This document shows positions 32,241 through 41,260 of a DNA stretch of 64,000 nt, piece after piece. Where the stretch lies: contig NC_035161.2 of NCBI RefSeq assembly GCF_001659605.2, positions 40,381,956 to 40,445,955 on the forward strand, given 5' to 3'. Under the pieces are notes generated by a model, which had not been told where the DNA came from, did no database searches, and was given only the letters and a program-made list of their open reading frames with translations. Numbering within the stretch: position 1 is the first letter of the stretch; every line of letters begins with the position of its first letter. The stretch is from Manihot esculenta (lineage: Eukaryota > Streptophyta > Magnoliopsida > Malpighiales > Euphorbiaceae). A program made the translations under genes and the position numbers.

Positions 32241-33148
32241 AGACTCAAATAATGGCACGCATCCAGCAATATCCAGATGCCAGACTCAGGTAAAACAAAA
32301 AAACACCATATACGGGTTTTTTAAAAGCTAACTCTCTAGTCTCTATCCAAATGAAAAAAGCAATTTGAACCAACCCAGAGATAGAGCAAAATCTCATACA
32401 AGGAAACTACAAGAACAAGATTAAAAATGCTAATATTGTGCCAATTCAATAATACACAAAGCGCACAAGTGATAAATAAAAAAAAAATAAAAAGAAAAAA
32501 AAAACCTCACGAGCAGCTTGCAGACTCTGTATTTTTAGTTTGTGGGATTACTGTTCCTATAGCTGAATGCTTACCCGGTCTTGTTAGAATATCCGTTGTT
32601 TGCCTTGGAGCTCTTCAATCAGACGCAGCTCTTGCTTATTGAGAATTACCGCTGCAAGTAACCGGTGTGGGAGTATGAGAATGCGCTCTTATCAATACAG
32701 GGACGCGAGAGGAATTCCTTGAAGGTAGTATTCAAGGGATGGGGAAAAGGGAGATATCGCTAACTAACTGGGGAGGGAGAAGATTTATGGTGGTTGGGGA
32801 GAAAAAGGAGACGTCGCCGGTGTTGGGGCTGCCGGCAATGAAGTGGGGGAGAGAGTCGATTGGGAATTATGGGAAGGGAAGCGGCGGGGGAGAGAGGCGC
32901 CGACAGAGAGAGGGAAGCGTATCAAGTGAAATGAAAAAAGGAAATTTAGGGATTAGGGTTTTGTTTAGCTAACCGGGTTCGGGTAACGGGTATCCGATCA
33001 CCTTATTCCGAACCCTACCCGAATCTGAGACGGGTAAACTTTTTTAAATCCGAATCCGCCCAAATCCGTTTTATAAAAATCCAAATCCGTCCTAATAGGA
33101 TTTGGGCGGATCGGGTACCCGTGAAAACCCGCCCGCTTGCCATCCCTA
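32241..33148. other. Right arm of the hAT-like element, possible captured gene piece
   Basis: This is a unique sequence that, with 2,503-3,134, makes up the ~1.5-kb hAT element. The last ~200 bp are CGGGT-rich subterminal repeats ending in the inverted repeat. Between about 32,520 and 32,920 base composition changes to gene-like. On the minus strand a pyrimidine-rich leader is followed by exon-like sequence and a donor-like CCGG|GTAAGC. I do not recognise a protein. It may be a captured 5' gene fragment. Confidence 0.5.
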
Positions 33149-33156
33149 GGTGTGAG

Positions 33157-33708
33157 GGGAGATGAGGATGGATGGAGTTGTCTGGTTGAAGTGACGGGGA
33201 GAGAGTGACTTATTTGTTACTTTCACTTAGCATTAATGATTAAATATGATAATATTGATTAATTTACTGATGAAATTAAATCTTAAAAAATAATTGGTAT
33301 ATTTGTAAGAAACAATTGAATAACTTTTTAAAATAAAATGAATGATTTGTGTACAATATTGCAGGAAAAAACTGAAAAGCCGAAGGGGGAAAAAAGGAGT
33401 TGGGCTTCCTCTTTGGGCTTTGTCTTTTTACGGGCTCCTAAACCCAAATATAAAAGAGCCTTAGCCATTAAAATAGGTGGGCTGCAATATCTGTTTTTCA
33501 AATTAGCAAGGCCCACCAAAACTTTTTTATCCATGCGAGATCATTTTTTTTTTAAAAAAAGACCATTCGAATTCTTGTTTCATGTTTTTATCCATCTAAA
33601 TAAATCGAGATTCTCAAAAATTAATGACAAATAACGAATATTCACAATAATATAATAAATAAATAAACAAAAAACCTTCCATACCCATTTTTCAAATAAA
33701 ATCCAAGA
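33157..33708. other. Unit 1 flank to the right of the hAT element
   Basis: Bases 33,157-33,503 match 47,246-47,600 of unit 3. After the GCAAG site at about 33,504 the sequence runs on uninterrupted for ~200 bp (GCCCACCAAAAC ... AATCCAAGAAGT), the version with no retroelement inserted. It then jumps into the retroelement interior. The same ~200 bp recurs at 34,552-34,750. No gene. Confidence 0.75.
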
Positions 33709-34546
33709 AGTAGAGGAATCATCAAAACTTCCATCTCCGCGGGATATCCAACATCAGATTGATCTCATTTCTGGATTAAAATTACCGAATCTGCCTCATT
33801 ACAAGATGAGTCCAAAGGAGAGTGAAAACTTCCAAGACCAGGTGGAACTTGCTTACAACAATATTGCAGCAAGCAACTTGGCAAAGCAGCACATGGATGT
33901 TTTCAAACAGGTACAACAATACCTTACAGAAATCGATGACAAATATAAAGCTATAGCTGATAAATATAGGCGTTTCAAGTCCTTCAATGTCGGTGGCCAA
34001 GTTATGGTGTATTTACGCAAGGAGCGTGGTGGAGGACAAAAAAAGCTTGACGCAAAGAATATTGGTCCATTTCGGATCATTCAGAAGATCAATGACAATA
34101 CTTATGTTCTTAACCTCCCACATGAAATGAAAATTTTCAAGACGTTTAATGTGGCAGATCTATTTCAGTACTACCCTGCTGATAACAACTCGAAGACGAG
34201 TTCTTTACAAGTGGAAGGGAATGACACGGAGCAACTAGCATTGGATTTTATGGCAGACTTGGACCGGGGCTAATTTTTATATTTTAATTATTATTTTTGG
34301 ATATTTTGGGTATTTTTATAATTTTGCATATTAGGATTTTAGACTCCTATTAGGATTAGGATTATTCTTGCATATTAGGATTTTATTTCTATTGTAAATA
34401 GCCTCCCTTGGCTATTAGGATTTTAGACTCCTATTAGGATTAGAATTATTTTGCATATTACGATTTTATTTCTATTATAAATAGCCTCCTTGGCTATTAG
34501 AAATTGACTTTCCAATTTTAAGAAATTTCTAAATTGTCTTATACCA
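33709..34546 (+). pseudogene. Fragment of Ty3/gypsy deletion derivative with 3' LTR
   Basis: An open frame runs to 34,273: an RT N-terminal segment ([16 protein letters not shown] ... [10 protein letters not shown]) is joined directly to integrase C-terminal sequence ([43 protein letters not shown]). RT, RNase H and the integrase core are missing, exactly as in the longer copy at 48,039-49,136. A hairpin AACTCG-AAGA-CGAGTT (34,187-34,202) and a 325-bp LTR (34,222-34,546, about 80 bp deleted near its 3' end) follow, then the target sequence GCAAG. Confidence 0.85.
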
Positions 34547-34797
34547 GCAAGGCCCACCAAAACATTTTTATCCATGCGAGATCATTTTTTTTTTTAAAAA
34601 GACCATTTGAATTCTTGTTTCATGTTCTTATCCATCTAAATAAATCGAGATTCTCAAAATTAATGACAAATAACGAATATTCACAACAATATAATAAATA
34701 AATAAACAAAAAACCTTCCATACCCATTTTTCAAATAAAATCCAAGAAGTGAACACAGAAAAATCAGTATTACAACGAGAAGTGCAGTAAGTTGAAA

Positions 34798-35602
34798 CTA
34801 ACAAGAACAGGCACATAATTTTTTTCATCTCGCTAATCTCTAAATCATACCCAGAAATGATATCAATCTTAGATCCTTTGAACACGGCAGCATCAGCACC
34901 GTTGGATTTTTTGTCACCACCCTCTAATGCCTTCTTAGAAATCACACCATAAATTTCCTCAAGCAGCCTCAAAAATGCTTTGTCCACATTTTCTCCGCTC
35001 AGAGCTGATGTCTCAAAGAAAAATAGGCCTTGGTCCTCCTCAAACTCCACTGCGTCTTCTGTTGAAACCGCTCTTTGGTCCATCAGATCAGCCTTGTTTC
35101 CAATCAAAGTGATCACAATAGAATTGTCAGCGTGGGCTCGTAGTTCCTCCACCCACCTGGCGACATGATCAAAGGTTGGTCTCTTGGTGATGTCATACAC
35201 TATCATGGCTCCCAATGCTCCTCTGTAGTATGCGCTTGTAACTGCTCGATACCTGTAAAAGGTTTTATCTTTTATTAATTCTGATAAGATCTATATAGAA
35301 AGGGCATGAATTTCGAGATTTCCAAATGAAAAGAAAAATGGAGTTGAGAGAAAATGAGTGACCTTTCTTGTCCAGCAGTATCCCAGATCTGGGCCTTAAC
35401 GACTTTGCCTTTGATGGTCACGGTCCTAGTCTGGAACTCAACGCCAATGGTGGACTTGGAATCCAAGCAGAACTCGTTCTTAGTGAACCTTGATAGCAAC
35501 TGAGTCTTACCCACAGCAGAATCACCGATCACCACCACCTTAAACACAGTCTATTTTATCTTCATGATTCTCCAGCTCACCGCCATTCATTTCTGGATTC
35601 AT
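34798..35602 (-). pseudogene. RABA3-like Rab GTPase pseudogene, unit 1
   Basis: This is a two-exon copy of the intact gene at 50,013-50,818 (exon boundaries at 35,363 and 35,252). Two lesions disable it. A 2-bp loss near codon 15 (ACACAGTC, where the intact gene has ACACATAGTC on the plus strand) shifts the frame before the P-loop. One extra T in the T-run near 34,823 destroys the C-terminal CSC prenylation motif, so the frame runs on to 34,628. The GTPase motifs ([24 protein letters not shown]) are still readable. Confidence 0.88.
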
Positions 35603-37440
35603 TTCTCTCTGCACAAAACCACGCTTGGTCTGGAGGAACAAGAAATTGGGAGTTGTGGTTTGCTGCAGCTATGTGCGAGTACCAAAATATGCAACTTCTG
35701 AAACTAGGACATTGGTCTTTGGACTTTAGTCTTCGTGGTAAGTGGGAGCAAGTAAAAGAAAGAAATAAAGTTTTCAAGGAAAAAGACGACCAGACAAGAC
35801 TAGTTTTTAAGGATTTTCACTCTTCTAAACAGTAAAAAAGAGAGGTAGTCGTGAAACTTGGTCTGGTCTCTCTCTTTTATTGCGACGAAAAATGAATTAT
35901 TTATTTGAATACAATGATTGAGAAGAATTACTGCTGCCCACTGTCTCTCAAAAACTATAATTATTTCTTAATGGGATTGGAAGTGGGGATTTGTACAAGC
36001 AATTAAGAACCGTTTTGGCCCACTAGTGCCTTAATTCCTGACACAAGTAGCTGATTTTTTGCCGCAATTAGCTGATTCAGCACCTCTTTTTTCCACTGTT
36101 GCTCAAAGCTGCATAAAGACAAGATATTCTTGCTGTTTCGCATTTCCCTTGTTTTGAAGGATCAGAAATCTTATTATCCAATTCAACCAAATTCCAGTTA
36201 GTTGATCAGTTCATGAGTTTCAAGTTGAAAACATGAATTCCGCCAGAAACATGATCAAGCAACCAAATCAGTATTAAAAGGGAATAAGCTTGATAAACAC
36301 CACCTACTTTATTCTTCCATTTAATACACGCTACCGGATAAAGCTTCAGCCTTCAGCCTCCAGTTGATAGATCTTTTGTTTTTACTGAGTACTGATCCAT
36401 TCTCTTCACTCTTCATTATACTGTGACCCCACAAGCCTAAGTACATAAACCAACAAACATAGGAAACTTCAAAAGTTGGTTTTACTCTACTGTTTAAAAT
36501 CAAAGTGGGCCTCTCCTAATGTATGCACCGACAAGATTTGGCACAGTGAAATTCCTGAGAAATGATTAAGCTTGCACACTTCTCGAGGGAGTGCACAACG
36601 GTGATTTATGGGCTTTAGTGTGAAATATATTTTCTTCTTATTCAGAAGAAAATTGTCTATTAACTTCTCAAGCTGTGGGCTTTTAAGCGTTTTTCCATTT
36701 ATGTATACAGAGAGCCTGCTGCTGCTGCTGTTTTCCCCTACCATACTAAAAGAGACTTCTCAAGTTGCCATTAACGAGTTTGAAGTTTTTAAGATTTTGA
36801 ATCAAGTTATGATGTTCAACTTTGATCGACCAGAGCTGCTTTTTTGGTTTCCCCATATTCTCTGTAGTTGAATAATCCCAAGAAGAGCTTGTTTGTTCGC
36901 GCACTCGAAAACTACGCCCATAACAAGTTCGTAATGGGTTGAAACTGAAGTCTGAAATGGCTTTTACAACCGAGAGAACCGCAAAGGCCTTGGTCCTCAA
37001 AACTTAAATCCACATCCAAAGATTTCAACGTGCAGATTTGGTGAGACCGCCAAATGGGCAGCAACTTTTCAAATCCATGGAAAAAGTTTTGAGGATGACT
37101 GCGCAATTGCAACCACATGGCTGCATGGTTGACCTCCTCCTAGGCTTTGCCCGAGAGGCTATAAGAAGCTTATGGCTTCACAATGCGTATGCCAATAAAG
37201 CTAGATGCCGCCACATGCGGATCACTACTGGTGCTTGCAGTTTCTATAAACAAGTAGATGTTATAAATTCATTCTAATTTAATTGCAGTTGAAATAGAAA
37301 ATTGAGTTTGAACTGAATCGGGAGGTATATTCTTCCTTTTAAAAGACGGAAAATGTAACAAAATAAAGCAATGTGGCAAAGAATAAAATTAAATTTATAC
37401 AAAACTCCAGCATTATCTTTTGTAAATTGTTTCAGACCAA
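35603..37440. other. Unit 1 spacer between RABA3 and ECA2
   Basis: Noncoding, nearly identical to 41,261-43,096 and 50,819-52,647. It includes the RABA3 upstream region and a PPR-like remnant on the plus strand at about 37,038-37,160. Nothing else recognisable. Confidence 0.7.
37038..37160 (+). pseudogene. PPR-protein fragment, unit 1
   Basis: Translation gives QQLFKSMEKVLRM then QLQPHGCMVDLL. This resembles the conserved stretch near the C-terminal E motif of plant PPR proteins (LFxSM ... YxCMVDLLGRAG). Only about 40 codons remain; homology then stops. Copies are at 42,693 and 52,252. Confidence 0.45.
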
Positions 37441-37471
37441 CTTATGCCGTCTTCTCCTTTGTTCTGTATCT

Positions 37472-37948
37472 CTAACTCCTTACCACAAATTTGAGAATCT
37501 CATCGATTAGAATCACAGGAGCTGAAACCAAGATGACTAGAACCCACTCGTTCAGGCTCAATGGGACAATACCAAACACGTCTGCCAGGAAGGGAACATA
37601 GAGTATGAGGCAATGGAGTCCAAATGAGACTGACATGGCAACTAGAAGCCAAGGATTCCTCCAAGGTGGCATTGTGAACAAGCTGTTGTCTTCAGAAAGT
37701 GCATTCAGGGAATTGAACATCTCGATTGCTACCAGTACAGAGAGTGAAAGAGTCATTGCCTTCACTTTACCAACAGAGAAATAGTCACAAAGGTTTGAAA
37801 ATGTGATCATGCGTCCATTTTGGCTATTATGAATTAACTGGAATAGTTTTTGTAATAGGTCTGCTATTGGATCAATTATTGTCTGGGTTTGATCAACCGG
37901 ACTGGGAGGTGTTTTGGTGAGAGAAATAAGTTGGGAAAGATATCTCAT
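37472..37948 (-). pseudogene. Chimeric ORF: Copia gag start fused in frame to ECA2 C terminus (158 codons)
   Basis: Residues 1-45 come from the leader and gag start of a Copia element whose LTR (38,006-38,381) and primer site lie just upstream on the same strand. From residue 46 (RMITFSN) the frame is ECA2 exon 7, covering the last three membrane helices of the Ca2+-ATPase. A substitution gives a stop after VVRS, removing the last ~9 residues. It lacks all catalytic domains and cannot pump. Expression from the LTR is possible but unproven. In unit 2 the same junction is out of frame. Confidence 0.7.
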
Positions 37949-37990
37949 AAAAAATTATTGCAGGACAACTATATTTTTAGACCGAAATCC

Positions 37991-38381
37991 GCTCTGATAT
38001 CATCTTGAGATTATAGGAAGAAAACTGTTTTTATTTTCTTACCTCTTGTGTAGTAAGTTACAGAGTTTATATAGTACATAATATGAATAATTAGACCTTT
38101 AATTGTGCCCTTAATTATGTCCTAGAATCATGATATATTAAATATGATAAGATTTGATCACTGATTGATTTACAATCATGACAAAGAATCACTGATTGAT
38201 TTACAATAGAATTATACTATATTAAACATATGGTAAGATTTGATCACTAATTGATTTACAATTATGACAAAAGATCACTGATTGATTTACAATAGAATCA
38301 TACTATATTAAACATGTTAAGATTTGGTCACAGTATCACTGATTGATTTACATCGATCATGGCCGAGGATTCTTTCCAACA
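37991..38381 (-). mobile_element. Copia-like 5' LTR and primer site, minus strand
   Basis: The minus strand reads TGTTGGAAAGAATCC from 38,381 to ...ATAATCTCA at 38,006, giving a 376-bp LTR. The near-match primer site TGATATCAGAGC follows (38,002-37,991). Inside the LTR a ~95-bp unit around TCACTGATTGATTTACAATA is repeated about 2.3 times (38,140-38,360). The rest of the element is missing beyond its gag start. The LTR ends 70 bp before the AAA-ATPase ATG and points away from it. Confidence 0.72.
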
Positions 38382-38451
38382 CTTTGCCGACCCCTTTTAT
38401 GGTCCACTTGATTCCTCCCCCTACTGTTAATGATCTTCTCACTGTACAATC

Positions 38452-39912
38452 ATGAACATTCTTTGTAATCCATTCTTTCTCTTGTTCGTAATTGGTGGTT
38501 TATTGTTTCTCCTTCGGGTTCTTTTAATCAGTACAGGATTAATATATACAACAAAGAAATGGTGGAAATCAATCGAAGATCGTTTTCATGTGTATCAATT
38601 ATACAAAGTCCCAGAATTCAACGAGAGCATGCAAGAGAATCAGCTTTATTCCAAAGTCTCCGTTTATCTAAACTCTCTGGCTTCCATGGAGGACTCCGAT
38701 TTTACCAACCTCTTCACCGGAAAAAAATCTGACGAAATCATCCTCCTTCTCAATTCCGGACAGGTAATCGATGATGATTTTCTTGGAGCCAGTGTCTCTT
38801 GGATAAACGAAGTGAAAACCGATGCTTCCCGTTCCAGAGCTTTCGTTTTGAAGATCAGAAAAGCAGATAAGCGAAGAATTCTCCAGCCTTATCTCCAGCA
38901 CATCCACACAGTTTTCTATGAGTTCGAGCAAAAGAAGCAGCGAGAATTGAAGCTTTACATGAACACCGACCGTGATCAAAATCAGAACCCACGTTGGAGA
39001 TTTGTTCCCTTCAATCATCCTTCAACATTTGAGACAATTGCTATGCCATCTGATCTCAAAAACAAGTTAAAATCAGATCTAGAGTCTTTCCTAAAGGCCA
39101 AACAATACTATCACCGGCTGGGTCGTGTTTGGAAGCGAAGCTATCTATTGTACGGGTCATCAGGTACCGGAAAATCCAGCTTTATTGCTGCCATGGCCAA
39201 TTTTCTCGGGTACGATGTGTATGACATCGATCTTTCCAGAGTTTTAGACGATTCTGATCTAAAATTGCTCCTGTTACAAACCATAAGAAAGTCGGTGATT
39301 GTGGTTGAAAATCTAGATCGATTTCTGTTGGACAAATCAACGGCTGTAAGCTTTTCAGGCGTTCTAAACTTCATGGATGGGATTTTAAATTCTTGCTGTG
39401 CAGACGAGAGAATAATGGTATTTACCGTGAACAGTAAGGATCACATCGACCCGGCTATTCTTAGACCGGGTCGAATTGATGTCCACATCCACTTCCCATT
39501 ATGCGATTTCTCGGCATTCAAGACATTGTCGAATAGCTATTTGGGAGTGAAGGATCACAAGTTGTTTCCTCAAGTAGAGGAAATTTTCCAAACCGGAGCG
39601 AGTCTGAGTCCGGCCGAGATAAGCGAGCTCATGATTGCAAATAGAAATTCGCCGAGTAGAGCATTGAAATCGGTTATCACGGCTTTGCAAACGGAAGGTG
39701 AACTTAGAGGGTCACTGAATGTCGGACGGCGGTTGCTGGATACCGGGTCAAGAAATTCAACGGATGATTCAGGTGAGCAATTGGGTATTTTTTCTAAAGA
39801 AAATTTCAACGCCATAAAATATATTACGAAATTGTACAAACTATTGAGGGTAAGAAGTAAAGGAAAAGCACAATCTCATGACTCGACACCGGGCCAAAAG
39901 GATGGGTTATGA
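38452..39912 (+). CDS. AAA-ATPase, BCS1-like/At2g46620 type, copy 2 (complete), 486 aa
   Basis: Single exon. An N-terminal membrane anchor lies at about residues 7-30 (PFFLLFVIGGLLFLLRVLL). An AAA-associated domain follows (about 31-190), then the AAA module: Walker A GSSGTGKS (235-242), Walker B VIVVEN (282-287), sensor region VFTVNSKDHIDPA, and RPGR (338-341). The protein most resembles the plant At2g46620 group. The usual acidic pair at the end of Walker B is E-N here (E286, N287), which may weaken hydrolysis. Its promoter is short: a reverse Copia LTR begins 70 bp upstream of the ATG. It is the only complete copy in view. Biological role unknown. Confidence 0.93.
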   Translation: MNILCNPFFLLFVIGGLLFLLRVLLISTGLIYTTKKWWKSIEDRFHVYQLYKVPEFNESMQENQLYSKVSVYLNSLASMEDSDFTNLFTGKKSDEIILLLNSGQVIDDDFLGASVSWINEVKTDASRSRAFVLKIRKADKRRILQPYLQHIHTVFYEFEQKKQRELKLYMNTDRDQNQNPRWRFVPFNHPSTFETIAMPSDLKNKLKSDLESFLKAKQYYHRLGRVWKRSYLLYGSSGTGKSSFIAAMANFLGYDVYDIDLSRVLDDSDLKLLLLQTIRKSVIVVENLDRFLLDKSTAVSFSGVLNFMDGILNSCCADERIMVFTVNSKDHIDPAILRPGRIDVHIHFPLCDFSAFKTLSNSYLGVKDHKLFPQVEEIFQTGASLSPAEISELMIANRNSPSRALKSVITALQTEGELRGSLNVGRRLLDTGSRNSTDDSGEQLGIFSKENFNAIKYITKLYKLLRVRSKGKAQSHDSTPGQKDGL

Positions 39913-39930
39913 TATTTGTCTCGTTTCGGA

Positions 39931-40205
39931 TAACTTTTACATTTTAATTATTATTTTTAAATATTTTGAATATTTTTATAATTTTACATATTAGGATTTT
40001 AGACTCCTATTAGGATTAGAATTATTTTGCATATTACGATTTTATTTCTATTATAAATAGCCTCCTTGGCAATTAGAAATTTACTTTCCAATTTTAAGAA
40101 ATTTCAATAAAACTTTTCGTCTTTTAATTTATCTTTTCTCTTATTTCGTTTTAACCAAACGATATTGGTTACGACTTCTGACGGAGTCTAAATAGTCTTA
40201 TATCA
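39931..40205 (+). repeat. Truncated retroelement LTR, unit 2
   Basis: It matches the 3' two-thirds of the LTR at 49,358-49,760, starting at ACTTTTA and ending TATATCA, followed by the target sequence GCAAG. It directly follows the AAA-ATPase stop, so the AT-rich flank seen in units 1 and 3 is deleted here. The junction shares the short string GGATAACTT with the AAA 3' end. Confidence 0.8.
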
Positions 40206-40453
40206 GCAAGGCCCACCAAAATATTTTTATCCATGCGAGATCATTTTTTTTTTTAAAAAGGTCATTCGAAATTTTATTTCATGTTTTTATCCATCTAAAT
40301 AAATCGATATTTTCAAAATTAATGACAAACAACGAATATTCACAATAATATAATAAATAAATAAACAAAAAACCTGCCATACCCATTTTTCAAATAAAAT
40401 CCAAGTGAACACAGAAAAATCAGTATTACAACGAGAAGTGCAGTAAGTTGAAA

Positions 40454-41260
40454 CTAACAAGAACAGGCACATAATTTTTTTCATCTCGCTAATCTCTAAA
40501 TCATACCCAGAAATGATATCAATCTTAGATCCTTTGAACACGGCAGCATCAGCACCGTTGGATTTTTTGTCACCACCCTCTAATGCCTTCTTAGAAATCA
40601 CACCATAAATTTCCTCAAGCAGCCTCAAAAATGCTTTGTCCACATTTTCTCCGCTCAGAGCTGATGTCTCAAAGAAAAATAGGCCTTGGTCCTCCTCAAA
40701 CTCCACTGCGTCTTCTGTTGAAACCGCTCTTTGGTCCATCAGATCAGCCTTGTTTCCAATCAAAGTGATCACAATAGAATTGTCAGCGTGGGCTCGTAGT
40801 TCCTCCACCCACCTGGCGACATGATCAAAGGTTGGTCTCTTGGTGATGTCATATACACTATCATGGCTCCCAATGCTCCTCTGTAGTATGCGCTTGTAAC
40901 TGCTCGATACCTGTAAAAGGTTTTATCTTTTATTAATTCTGATAAGATCTATATAGAAAGGGCATGAATTTCGAGATTTCCAAATGAAAAGAAAAATGGA
41001 GTTGAGAGAAAATGAGTGACCTTTCTTGTCCAGCAGTATCCCAGATCTGGGCCTTAACGACTTTGCCTTTGATGGTCACGGTCCTAGTCTGGAACTCAAC
41101 GCCAATGGTGGACTTGGAATCCAAGCAGAACTCGTTCTTAGTGAACCTTGATAGCAACTGAGTCTTACCCACAGCAGAATCACCGATCACCACCACCTTA
41201 AACACAGTCTATTTTATCTTCATGATTCTCCAGCTCACCGCCATTCATTTCTGGATTCAT
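40454..41260 (-). pseudogene. RABA3-like Rab GTPase pseudogene, unit 2
   Basis: Same two lesions as unit 1 (2-bp loss after codon 14; extra T removing the CSC tail) plus an additional 2-bp TA insertion at about 40,851-40,856 early in exon 2. The shared lesions show that units 1 and 2 descend from one already broken copy. Exon boundaries correspond to 41,021 and 40,910. Confidence 0.88.

Larger units (their letters stand above)
2503..33148. mobile_element. Non-autonomous hAT-like DNA transposon carrying nested retrotransposons
   Basis: The terminal inverted repeats are TAGGGATGGCAA at the left end (2,503) and its complement TTGCCATCCCTA at the right end (33,148). The 8-bp target duplication GGTGTGAG lies at 2,495-2,502 and 33,149-33,156. 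Eight-bp duplications and Ac-like TAGGGATG ends are hallmarks of the hAT superfamily. Unit 3 shows the unoccupied site with a single GGTGTGAG near 47,245. Without the nested retrotransposons the element is about 1.5 kb (2,503-3,134 plus 32,241-33,148). Repeats of ACCCG/CGGGT lie just inside both ends, as expected for hAT subterminal transposase sites. No transposase is encoded. Confidence 0.92.
1..37817. repeat. Tandem segmental duplication, unit 1
   Basis: The order is AAA-ATPase (+), AT-rich flank, [hAT insertion], flank, retroelement fragment, RABA3 pseudogene (-), PPR-like fragment, ECA2 last-exon fragment (-). The same order recurs at 37,818-43,472 (unit 2) and 43,473-53,030 (unit 3) at near-identity. 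The unit ends where ECA2 homology stops, at GATCATGCGTCCA (about 37,805-37,817). Without the 30.6-kb hAT insertion the visible part of the unit is about 7 kb. Confidence 0.88.

Noticed and set aside
2503..33148. hAT transposase gene
   Set aside because: No frame with a transposase or hAT dimerisation signature lies in the hAT-derived parts; the element is non-autonomous.
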